22,369 bases of DNA from a bacterium UBP3_UBA6266 (GTDB taxonomy: Bacteria > Auribacterota > UBA6266). Shown one piece after another: positions 8,093 to 14,980 of the stretch (the first letter of the stretch is position 1; each line of letters starts with the position of its first letter). The notes below the pieces were generated by a model that was not told the DNA's origin, did not search any database, and was given only the letters and a program-made list of their open reading frames with translations. The translations under genes were made by a program, and so were the position numbers. The stretch lies in contig DJVC01000053.1 of NCBI GenBank assembly GCA_002440765.1, positions 12,729-35,097 on the forward strand. Direction: 5' to 3'.

Positions 8093-9483
8093 TTTTCGTC
8101 CATTAAAAATTTATGAATGGCCCCGGCCGCAATTTTTCCTGCTCCCATGGCTTCTATCACGGTCGCTGATCCTGTCACGATATCACCGCCGGCATACACC
8201 CTTTCAATGCTTGTTTTACCGGATTCTTTTCCGCTTACTATATTTCCCCATTTGTTCACTTCAAGCCCCGGTGTAGTTTTCTGAATCAATGGATTAGGGT
8301 CATTCCCTATAGCTATGACAACTGTATCGATTTTAACGGAAAATTCGGAATTATCAATTTTTACAGGCCGTTTCCTCCCCGAATCGTCCGGTTCTCCCAA
8401 CTTCATCTTAATACACTCAACTTCCTGCACTTTTCCGTGTTCATCACAAATAAATTTTATGGGGTTCACCAGAAAATGGAATTCTATACCTTCTTCTTCC
8501 GCGTGATGAATTTCATCTATTCGCGCCGGCATCTCTTCTCTGGATCTTCTATAAAGAATTACGACTTTTTCGGCTCCGAGCCGAAGGGCGGTCCTTGCCG
8601 AATCCATAGCAACGTTACCTCCTCCGACAACGGCAACAACCCCTCCTCTGGGTATGGGGGTATCATACTCGGGAAATCTGTACGCTTTCATAAGATTTGA
8701 GCGGGTAAGGTATTCATTTGCCGAAAAAACCCCGACACAATTCTCGCCTGGAATATTCATAAATTTGGGAGCTCCCGCGCCACTGCCGATAAAAACGGCA
8801 TCAAATTCGCCTTCAAGCAGTTCAGATACGGTAGCAGATTTCCCGATGATAGCATTGGTTACTATCTTAACCCCGAGTTGTTTGACATAATCTATTTCGG
8901 ACTCTACAATTTTCTTAGGCAGCCGGAATTCAGGGATACCGTAAACCAAAACACCGCCCGGCTTGTGAAGAGCCTCAAAAATAGTGACTTCATGCCCTTT
9001 TTTGGCGAGCTCACCCGCAACCGTCAATCCGGCAGGTCCCGAACCTACAACAGCCACTTTTCTGCCTGTTTTTCCGGATACTTTCGGAATTGTGATATCC
9101 CCTTTTTCTCTCTCATAATCGGCAACAAACCTCTCCAGCGCGCCTATAGCCACAGGCTTGCTCATTTTCCCTATAACACATAATTTTTCGCACTGATCTT
9201 CCTGAGGACAGACTCTCCCGCAGATGGCAGGCAACGAGTTCGCTTCCTTAATTTTCCTCGCAGCTTCGGCAAATTTTCCCTCTTTTACGAGTTTTATGAA
9301 ATCCGGTATGGGAACATTGACAGGACAACCCTTGACACACATCGGTTTTTTACATTCAAGGCACCGGGAAGCTTCATTCAATGCAAGCTCTTCCGTATAA
9401 CCGAACGGGACCTCTTTGAAATTTTTTATTCTTTCCGAAGGTTTTTGCTCCGGCATTTTTTGCCTGTCATGTTTTTCCTTCAT
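8089..9483 (-). CDS. nfnB: NfnB: large subunit of NADH-dependent ferredoxin:NADP oxidoreductase (GltD-like)
   Basis: Electron-bifurcating partner of NfnA: NADPH is oxidised (or formed) at the bifurcating FAD here, coupled to ferredoxin and NADH. The chain is 464 residues and GltD-like. Two [4Fe-4S] sites are formed by Cys41, 44, 49, 53 and Cys88, 92, 98, 102 (CLECKKPMC-CP and CGRVCPQEDQC-C). The FAD site is GSGPAG (about 146-151) and the NADPH site GGGNVAMD (about 286-293). The C-terminal YAGGDIVTG closes the FAD site. GltD of glutamate synthase is the close alternative, but the adjacent NfnA and the absence of a GltB gene favour Nfn. The ATG at 9483 overlaps the nfnA stop as TGATG; a TTG three bases upstream is also possible. 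Confidence 0.87.
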   Translation of the reverse strand: MKEKHDRQKMPEQKPSERIKNFKEVPFGYTEELALNEASRCLECKKPMCVKGCPVNVPIPDFIKLVKEGKFAEAARKIKEANSLPAICGRVCPQEDQCEKLCVIGKMSKPVAIGALERFVADYEREKGDITIPKVSGKTGRKVAVVGSGPAGLTVAGELAKKGHEVTIFEALHKPGGVLVYGIPEFRLPKKIVESEIDYVKQLGVKIVTNAIIGKSATVSELLEGEFDAVFIGSGAGAPKFMNIPGENCVGVFSANEYLTRSNLMKAYRFPEYDTPIPRGGVVAVVGGGNVAMDSARTALRLGAEKVVILYRRSREEMPARIDEIHHAEEEGIEFHFLVNPIKFICDEHGKVQEVECIKMKLGEPDDSGRKRPVKIDNSEFSVKIDTVVIAIGNDPNPLIQKTTPGLEVNKWGNIVSGKESGKTSIERVYAGGDIVTGSATVIEAMGAGKIAAGAIHKFLMDEK

Positions 9484-10319
9484 CAAACTTTATTCTCCAG
9501 ATTGCACCCTTTATGTCCGATATAATGTTTTTCCATGTCAGAATAGCCCTTCAGTCTTTTGGTAAGTTCATCGAAGTCCACTTCATGGCCGTTGAACTCC
9601 GGCCCGTCAACACAGGTAAATCTCGTTTTTCCCGCTACGGTAACCCTGCATGCGCCACACATCCCTGTCCCATCCACCATAATCGGGTTTAAACTTACCA
9701 TAGTTTCTATATTATGTTGTTTTGTCAGATTACATACTGCTTTCATCATAGGCACCGGGCCCACCGCCAAAACTTCGGCTATCGGATTTTTTTCGATAAT
9801 ATCTTTTAAAGCATCGGTCACAAATCCCTTCCTGCCGTAACTTCCGTCATCTGTAGTAATGAACAATTCAGAAGTTATGGCTTTCATTTCATCCTCAAGT
9901 ATAATCAAATCTTTCGTTCTGGCGCCGATTATTCCTATAACATCGTTGCCTGCTTCTTTAAAAGCCTTTGCCACAGGATAAGCAACCGCCGTTCCGACAC
10001 CGCCTCCGACCACGGCTATATTTCCTTTTCTTTCAACATGTGTCGGGTTGCCGAGAGGACCGGCAACATCCAGCAGGCTTTCACCTTCCCCGAGCGAAGC
10101 TATTTTTCTCGTCGTTTTTCCCACCACCTGGACAATAATGGTTATAGTTCCTTTCCCCTCGTCGGAATCAAATATTGTAAGGGGAATCCTTTCGCTTGTT
10201 TCTTCGGGCCTCAAAACCACAAATTGCCCGGCTTTTCTCTTTGCCGCAACAGCAGGTGCCTCCAATACAATTCTAAATATATCCTCCGCTATTTTCTTTT
10301 TTGATATTATTCTATGCAT
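9483..10319 (-). CDS. nfnA: NfnA: small subunit of NADH-dependent ferredoxin:NADP oxidoreductase
   Basis: FAD- and [2Fe-2S]-containing NADH-binding subunit of the bifurcating Nfn complex, in the ferredoxin reductase/dihydroorotate dehydrogenase electron-transfer family. It has an FAD-binding barrel (RIPLTIFDSD at about 44-53), an NAD-binding GGGVGTAVAYP at about 105-115, and a C-terminal cluster loop with Asp216, Cys221, Cys224 and Cys236 (VDGTGMCGACRV, FTCVDGPEFNGHEVDF). One Asp plus three Cys matches the unusual ligand set described for Nfn. The open frame extends 19 codons upstream into the fumarase gene. I take the start at the ATG at 10319 because MHRIISKKKIAEDIFRI is the normal family N-terminus, with GGGATGGG upstream; an ATG at 10331 is the alternative. 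Confidence 0.88.
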   Translation of the reverse strand: MHRIISKKKIAEDIFRIVLEAPAVAAKRKAGQFVVLRPEETSERIPLTIFDSDEGKGTITIIVQVVGKTTRKIASLGEGESLLDVAGPLGNPTHVERKGNIAVVGGGVGTAVAYPVAKAFKEAGNDVIGIIGARTKDLIILEDEMKAITSELFITTDDGSYGRKGFVTDALKDIIEKNPIAEVLAVGPVPMMKAVCNLTKQHNIETMVSLNPIMVDGTGMCGACRVTVAGKTRFTCVDGPEFNGHEVDFDELTKRLKGYSDMEKHYIGHKGCNLENKV

Positions 10320-10341
10320 CGATAAACCCATCCCAATTAAT

Positions 10342-10872
10342 TTAAGCCTTATAAATACATTTGCCTTTCGAATCAACCGCTACAATTAAAGGCATATCTT
10401 CAATATAAAAACGGTAAACCGCTTCCGGCCCCAATTCCCCAAATGCCAGCACTTCGGATTTCCTTATGCATTTTGACAGGAGGGCGCCCAACCCTGCCGG
10501 AGCAGCAAAATAAACCGCCTTATTTTTGACAATACTTTCAATCACCTCATCAGAACGGATACCCTTCCCTATCATTGCTTTTACCCCCTTTTTAAGCAAA
10601 AGAGGCGTGTATTTGTCCATTCTGGAACTTGTGGTAGGCCCACATGATCCGACCGAACCTTCTTTTATTCCGGGAGCCGGACCGCAATAATAAACTATTT
10701 CCCCTTTTATATTGAACGGTAATTTCTTTCCGCTCTTTATCAGATTACATGTCAATTTATGCGCCATATCCCTCGCGGTAAAAATATCCCCGGAAAGATA
10801 TACTATATCCCCCGCTCTTAATCTTTCGAGAATATTATCTTTTACAGGAGTTTTCAGATAATGAATTTTCAT
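10342..10872 (-). CDS. Fumarate hydratase class I, beta subunit (C-terminal domain type)
   Basis: Smaller subunit of the iron-sulfur fumarase that reversibly hydrates fumarate to malate; the related tartrate dehydratase beta subunit is the alternative. At 176 residues it matches the two-subunit form. Family signatures are RAGDIVYLSGDIFTARD near residue 19, IVYYCGPAPG around 59-68, GSCGPTTSSRMD around 75-86, and the C-terminal FGELGPEAVYRFYIEDMPLIVAVD. It starts one base after the alpha stop codon, so the two are made together. The nfnA start lies 22 bases beyond its stop. Fumarase is favoured over tartrate dehydratase by the neighbouring isocitrate dehydrogenase and citrate-pathway genes. Confidence 0.92.
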   Translation of the reverse strand: MKIHYLKTPVKDNILERLRAGDIVYLSGDIFTARDMAHKLTCNLIKSGKKLPFNIKGEIVYYCGPAPGIKEGSVGSCGPTTSSRMDKYTPLLLKKGVKAMIGKGIRSDEVIESIVKNKAVYFAAPAGLGALLSKCIRKSEVLAFGELGPEAVYRFYIEDMPLIVAVDSKGKCIYKA

Positions 10873-10873
10873 A

Positions 10874-11713
10874 TCAAAATTTCAACAATAATGACCTTGC
10901 CGAGTGGCAATTGATGTTAACAGCGACAGGCAAACTTGCTATATGGCAGGGTTCTGAATTTATATGAACCGCCAAGGCTGTCGTCATGCCGCCAAAACCT
11001 CCGGCGCCAATATTTAACCTGTTTATTCTTTCGAGAATATCTCTCTCTGTTTTATTAAGAATTTTATCACGGTTACCCGTGCCTATTTTCCTGAAAAGCG
11101 CTTTCTTAGCCAGGAATGAGACCGTATCAAAAGAGCCGCCTATGCCTACTCCGACAATATACGGCGGACAGGCGCTTGAACCGGCTTTTTTCACTGTTTC
11201 ACATACGAAATCTATAATTCCTTCAAGTCCGTCGGAAGGATTAAGCATTTTCAGACGGCTTTTATTGTCGCTTCCGCCACCTTTGCTCATAATATGTATT
11301 TTTAACGAATCGCCCTTCACAAAATTGTAATGAATTACGGGCGGAAGATTGTTTTTCGTGTTTTTTCTTGTAAGCGGCCCGCACACAGACTTTCTCAGGA
11401 AAGCGGAAGAATAGGCTTCTTCAACCCCTCTATTTATAGCGGCTGTCAACGAACCTCTTATCTTCATGTCTTCCCCTATTTCAACATATATTACGGCAAG
11501 TCCGCAGTCCTGGCACAGGGGCAGGCGGTTTTTACCGGAGATTCGATTATTTTTAAGAATGTTTTCCAACGTAAATTTGGCAAGAAAAACACTTTCTTTT
11601 TTTAATGCCCCTTCAATCGCCTTTTTCAAATCGGATGGCAGAGAAAAATTGATTCTTTTAAAACCGGCGCTAATTCTCCTCTCTATTAATTCAGCTTTGA
11701 TATTTCTTGTCAT
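10874..11713 (-). CDS. Fumarate hydratase class I, alpha subunit (Fe-S domain)
   Basis: Carries the catalytic, oxygen-sensitive [4Fe-4S] cluster of two-subunit fumarase. Three expected Cys ligands are present in family motifs: Cys67 in PLCQDCG (usually PLCQDTG, so the T-to-C change is a small oddity), Cys182 in SSACPPYIVGVGIGG, and Cys269 in HIASLPVAVNINCHSAR. SKGGGSDN at about 143-150 is the substrate-side loop. At 279 residues the length is normal. There is no convincing Shine-Dalgarno sequence before the ATG; 52 non-coding bases separate it from icd upstream. With icd and the citrate-forming genes it completes part of a split TCA pathway. The cluster type fits anaerobic life. Confidence 0.93.
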   Translation of the reverse strand: MTRNIKAELIERRISAGFKRINFSLPSDLKKAIEGALKKESVFLAKFTLENILKNNRISGKNRLPLCQDCGLAVIYVEIGEDMKIRGSLTAAINRGVEEAYSSAFLRKSVCGPLTRKNTKNNLPPVIHYNFVKGDSLKIHIMSKGGGSDNKSRLKMLNPSDGLEGIIDFVCETVKKAGSSACPPYIVGVGIGGSFDTVSFLAKKALFRKIGTGNRDKILNKTERDILERINRLNIGAGGFGGMTTALAVHINSEPCHIASLPVAVNINCHSARSLLLKF

Positions 11714-11765
11714 AATCCGAAATTATTACTTTCACAAGGGATTAACCAACATGAAAAAAGAAAAT

Positions 11766-12995
11766 CTAAATATTATAAATACCGTTCAGGTTCTTTACGA
11801 TTTCTTCCGCGAACCGTGTTGTTTTCAACTCAACGGAATTTTTCAATTGCCTCGCAAGATCATAAGTAACTTTACCCGACGATATAGTCTTTTCCATAGC
11901 CTTTTTTATGGATTCGGAAGCTTCAGCCCACCCAATGTATTCAAGCATCATACACGCCGATAGCAGCAGAGACCCCGGGTTTACTTTATCCTGATTTGCA
12001 TATTTCGGAGCTGTCCCATGGGTGGCCTCAAAAATTGCGGTAAAATCACCTATGTTGGCTCCGGGAGCCATTCCTATACCCCCTACCTGCGCCGCAACAG
12101 CATCGGAAAGGTAATCACCGTTCAAATTAGGAGTTACAATCACACCAAATTCCAGAGGCCGCAACAGAACAAGCTGAAACATAATATCCGCAATGCGGTC
12201 TTTCAACGTAATTTTTCCTTCAGGCTGTTTTCCTCCATGCTTTTCCCATAATTCCTCTTCGCTTATCACATTATCCGGAAATTCTTCTTTAGCGAGCTCA
12301 TAACCCCATTTTCTAAAAGCCCCTTCCGTAAATTTCTGGATGTTGCCTTTATGCATCATTGTCACGCTTTTAAAACCATTTTTAAGAGCATATTCTATCG
12401 CCTTCCTTACTATCCTCTTAGAACCGAATTTGCTCATGGGTTTAATTCCGATTCCCGAATCTTCTCTTATATCGGCGGCAAACTGAGTCTTGAGAAAATC
12501 GATTATCTTTCTTGCTTCCTGTGAACCTTCCTGCCATTCTATTCCCGCATATACATCTTCTGTATTTTCCCTGAAAATAACCATATTAATTTTATCGGGT
12601 TCTTTGACGGGACTGGGGACTCCTTTATAATGCCTGACAGGACGAACACACGCGAATAGGTCCAGCTGCCGGCGTAAAGAAACATTAAGGCTTCTTATCC
12701 CACCGCCGACCGGAGTAGTCAAGGGCCCTTTTATAGCCACAAGATATTCTTTTATTTTTCTGAGCGTTTCTTCGGGAAGCCAATCACCTGTCTTTTTATA
12801 TGCTTTTTCTCCTGCTAAAACTTCAACCCATTCAATTTTCCTGCCGCCGGAATACAATTTCGCTACGGTCTCATTGACAACATAACATGTGGCCTTCCAA
12901 ATATCCGGGCCTATTCCGTCCCCCTCCATAAAAGCAATGTAAGGATTGTCCGGAACCACAAGTTTATTGTCTTTAACCGTAATTTTTTCAGCCAA
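11766..12995 (-). CDS. icd: NADP-dependent isocitrate dehydrogenase
   Basis: Oxidatively decarboxylates isocitrate to 2-oxoglutarate, producing NADPH. The 409-residue chain is full length for the E. coli type. Active-site features include the [14 protein letters not shown] substrate loop with Ser102 (counterpart of the regulated Ser113 of E. coli), [16 protein letters not shown] and NGDYLSDA. Lys331-Tyr332 and Val338 in [15 protein letters not shown], with Arg382, correspond to the NADP-selecting residues known for E. coli. The longest frame adds 19 codons from an ATG at 13052, but GGAG sits eight bases before the TTG at 12995, and [18 protein letters not shown] is the standard N-terminus, so TTG is chosen. 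Whether an IDH kinase exists cannot be judged here. Confidence 0.95.
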   Translation of the reverse strand: MAEKITVKDNKLVVPDNPYIAFMEGDGIGPDIWKATCYVVNETVAKLYSGGRKIEWVEVLAGEKAYKKTGDWLPEETLRKIKEYLVAIKGPLTTPVGGGIRSLNVSLRRQLDLFACVRPVRHYKGVPSPVKEPDKINMVIFRENTEDVYAGIEWQEGSQEARKIIDFLKTQFAADIREDSGIGIKPMSKFGSKRIVRKAIEYALKNGFKSVTMMHKGNIQKFTEGAFRKWGYELAKEEFPDNVISEEELWEKHGGKQPEGKITLKDRIADIMFQLVLLRPLEFGVIVTPNLNGDYLSDAVAAQVGGIGMAPGANIGDFTAIFEATHGTAPKYANQDKVNPGSLLLSACMMLEYIGWAEASESIKKAMEKTISSGKVTYDLARQLKNSVELKTTRFAEEIVKNLNGIYNI

Positions 12996-13003
12996 TTTTA
13001 ATT

Positions 13004-13007
13004 CTCC
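13004..13007 (-). promoter_or_regulatory. Ribosome binding site that fixes the TTG start of icd
   Basis: GGAG on the minus strand lies eight bases before TTG (12995-12993). No comparable site precedes the upstream in-frame ATG at 13052. Confidence 0.65.
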
Positions 13008-13052
13008 ATACTTAAAATTAATACTCGATAATTTGCACTCTATGCTTTTCAA

Positions 13053-13209
13053 ATCACAGACAAATACTATGAAATACTTTTAAATTTTCTGTGTTTTTTC
13101 TTTTTTCTATCCCGCCAGGGGCGGGCAAGTGTGTAAATCCCTGCCTGCCGCAGGCAGATGTATCATCTGTGGTTCAAATCCTCTTGCCTTTTTATTTTTA
13201 AATTATTTA
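13053..13209. repeat. Intergenic cluster of short palindromes and a repeat-like CTGTG sequence
   Basis: Between leuD and icd. CCCGCC-AGG-GGCGGG occupies 13111-13125 and CTGCCTGC-C-GCAGGCAG occupies 13141-13157. CAGATG-TAT-CATCTG (13155-13169) shares bases with the second, so the two hairpins exclude each other. GGGCAAG (13123-13129) can pair with CTTGCCT (13183-13189) around all of it. CATCTGTGGTT, TTCTGTGTT and AATCACAGA recur through the gap and resemble dispersed intergenic repeats seen in draft genomes of uncultured bacteria; that is recollection, not a search. On the minus strand it could also act as a leaky terminator after leuD. Confidence 0.55.
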
Positions 13210-13707
13210 TTAAACTTCTATATCCCCGTGTTTTTTTATATGCTCAACCAAACCGCCGTCCTGCAATATTTTCCTCATGGCGGGCGGCAGAGGCGAGAAA
13301 ACAATCTCACTTCCGGAAGCGAGGTTAACAACTTTCCCGGATTCAAGATCCACTTCCAGTATATCCCCTTCTTTAATATTATCTGTATCACAAATAATTA
13401 CAGGCAGACCGACATTTATGGCATTCCTGAAAAAAATCCTGGCAAAGGACTTTGCCAGCACGGCGCTGACACCCGCGATTTTTAATATTGCAGGAGCATG
13501 CTCCCTGCTTGAACCCAGACCAAAATTATTCCCGCCGATGACGAAATCACCTTTTTTGACAGATGAAGCAAATTCAGGCCTTGCATCTTCAAGAACATGC
13601 CTGGCAAGCTCCGGTAAATTCGACCGAAGATGAAAAAGTCGTCCCGGAGCTATCAAATCGGTGCTTATATCATCTCCGAAAATCCAGGCTTTACCTTTTA
13701 ATAACAT
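13210..13707 (-). CDS. leuD: LeuD-like hydratase small subunit (aconitase/isopropylmalate isomerase family)
   Basis: Swivel-domain subunit that closes over the LeuC Fe-S site. The 165-residue chain has the family opening KGKAWIFGDDISTDLIAPGR, then PEFASSVKKGDFVIGGNNFG, GLGSSREHAPAILK (about 63-76) and FFRNAINVGLPVI. The Cys usual before GSSRE is Leu here. The substrate-recognition loop lies around residues 20-30 (APGRLFHLRSN), but I cannot assign citrate, homocitrate or isopropylmalate from it. Its neighbours, a citrate-synthase-like enzyme and isocitrate dehydrogenase with no LeuB-type gene, point to an aconitase role. AAAGGA lies nine bases before the ATG. It follows leuC by 17 bases. Confidence 0.88.
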   Translation of the reverse strand: MLLKGKAWIFGDDISTDLIAPGRLFHLRSNLPELARHVLEDARPEFASSVKKGDFVIGGNNFGLGSSREHAPAILKIAGVSAVLAKSFARIFFRNAINVGLPVIICDTDNIKEGDILEVDLESGKVVNLASGSEIVFSPLPPAMRKILQDGGLVEHIKKHGDIEV

Positions 13708-13724
13708 GTTTATTTTTCCTTTGT

Positions 13725-14978
13725 TTACAAAAATTCCCGAGGATCGGTAATCTTCCCTGTTATCGCGCTTGCCGCGCAGGCATAAGGCGAAGCAAGATAA
13801 ATATTGCCTTCCACATTACCCATTCTGCCCCTGAAATTCCTGTTCTGGGAAGACAGACAATTTTCACCGTCGGCAAGTATTCCCTGATGCACGCCGACAC
13901 AGGGTCCGCAACCGGGAGGATTTATTAAAGCACCTGCTTTTACAAGTTCCGCTATATACCCCTTCTCCATTGCCTGAAGATAGATACTTTTAGATGCCGG
14001 GGTTACAAGTAAACGCGTCCCTTTTTTTATTTTTCTGCCTTTCAATAAGCGAGAAGCTATCTCAAGGTCTTTCAACCTTCCGTTTGTGCATGTGCCTATG
14101 TGGACCTGATGAACTTTTATATCACCGGCTTCGGAAATTTTCACGGTATTATCGACCGTATGCGGAAGAGAGACCATAGGTTCCAGTTCGGAGACATTTA
14201 TCCTGAATTCCTTTTCATACACAGCATCGGGATCAGCGTTTATTTTTTTGAAATCTTCTTCTCTCTTCATTGCTTTCAAAAAAAGCCTTGTTATATCATC
14301 TGATTCTATCAGCCCCGTTTTCGCACCTGCTTCAACAGCCATATTGGCAACTGTAAACCTGTCGCTCATATCCATGTTTTTTACCGCTGAACCGGTAAAT
14401 TCCAATGCTTTGTAAGTGGCGCCGTCAGCTCCTATAATTCCTATAAAGTACAGGATCATGTCTTTTGCGGAAATACCGGAACCGAACTCACCGTCGCAAA
14501 TAACCTTAAAAGTTTCGGGAACTCTGAGCCATGTCTTGCCCAGGGCAATTCCTACCGCTACATCAGTTGAACCCATCCCTGTAGAGAAAGCGCATAACGC
14601 GCCGCCGGTACATGTATGGGAATCAGCGCCGATCAGAATATCTCCGGGTTTCACAAACTTCTCATTAATTATCTGATGGCAAACACCCTCTCCCGCATCA
14701 AACAAACAAGATCCTGTTTCATCGGCAAATTCCCTTAGTATATTGTGGTCATTGGAAAGTTCTTTTCTGGGACTTGGAGCTGCGTGGTCGATGAATAAAA
14801 CTGTTTTTTGGGGGTTCGCGGATTTCATCAGTCCCATTTTTTTCATCTGATTAACAGCCAAAGGCCCCGTACCGTCCTGCGTGAGACAGACATCCACATT
14901 TACGACAGCGATATCACCGGCTTTTACTTTTTTTCCGGCATGTTCCCCAATAATTTTTTCGGAAAGAGTGTTCCCCAT
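13725..14978 (-). CDS. leuC: LeuC-like hydratase large subunit (candidate two-subunit aconitase)
   Basis: Fe-S catalytic subunit of the aconitase superfamily, 417 residues, of the shorter LeuC/HacA type. Visible signatures are GADSHTCTGGALCAFSTGMGSTD (about 118-139), FGSGISAKD, and the three cluster Cys, Cys297 in GTCTNGRLKD plus Cys357 and Cys360 in NPPGCGPCVG, followed by SSQNRNFRGRMG. By family it would be called isopropylmalate dehydratase. By context, between the acyltransferase and isocitrate dehydrogenase, isomerising citrate to isocitrate is likelier. The frame opens at a TTG overlapping the preceding stop, but MGNTLSEKIIGEHAG from the ATG at 14978 matches the family start. The upstream ribosome binding site is weak, consistent with coupled translation. 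Confidence 0.88.
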   Translation of the reverse strand: MGNTLSEKIIGEHAGKKVKAGDIAVVNVDVCLTQDGTGPLAVNQMKKMGLMKSANPQKTVLFIDHAAPSPRKELSNDHNILREFADETGSCLFDAGEGVCHQIINEKFVKPGDILIGADSHTCTGGALCAFSTGMGSTDVAVGIALGKTWLRVPETFKVICDGEFGSGISAKDMILYFIGIIGADGATYKALEFTGSAVKNMDMSDRFTVANMAVEAGAKTGLIESDDITRLFLKAMKREEDFKKINADPDAVYEKEFRINVSELEPMVSLPHTVDNTVKISEAGDIKVHQVHIGTCTNGRLKDLEIASRLLKGRKIKKGTRLLVTPASKSIYLQAMEKGYIAELVKAGALINPPGCGPCVGVHQGILADGENCLSSQNRNFRGRMGNVEGNIYLASPYACAASAITGKITDPREFL

Positions 14979-14980
14979 TA

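Noticed and set aside
8089..10319. Glutamate synthase small subunit plus a stray ferredoxin reductase
   Set aside because: GltD-like proteins look alike, but pairing with an overlapping NfnA that has the Asp/Cys3 cluster loop is the Nfn arrangement, and no gltB is present.
10320..10376. 19-codon N-terminal extension of NfnA
   Set aside because: It overlaps the fumarase beta coding end and does not match the family N-terminus, which begins at MHRIIS.
13160..13190. tRNA 3-prime-half-like string GGTTCAAATCC with flanking CTTGCC
   Set aside because: The T-stem does not pair (two mismatches in five), the total span between possible acceptor arms is only 67 nt, and no D or anticodon arm forms. 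It is better explained by the CATCTGTGGTT repeat-like sequence.
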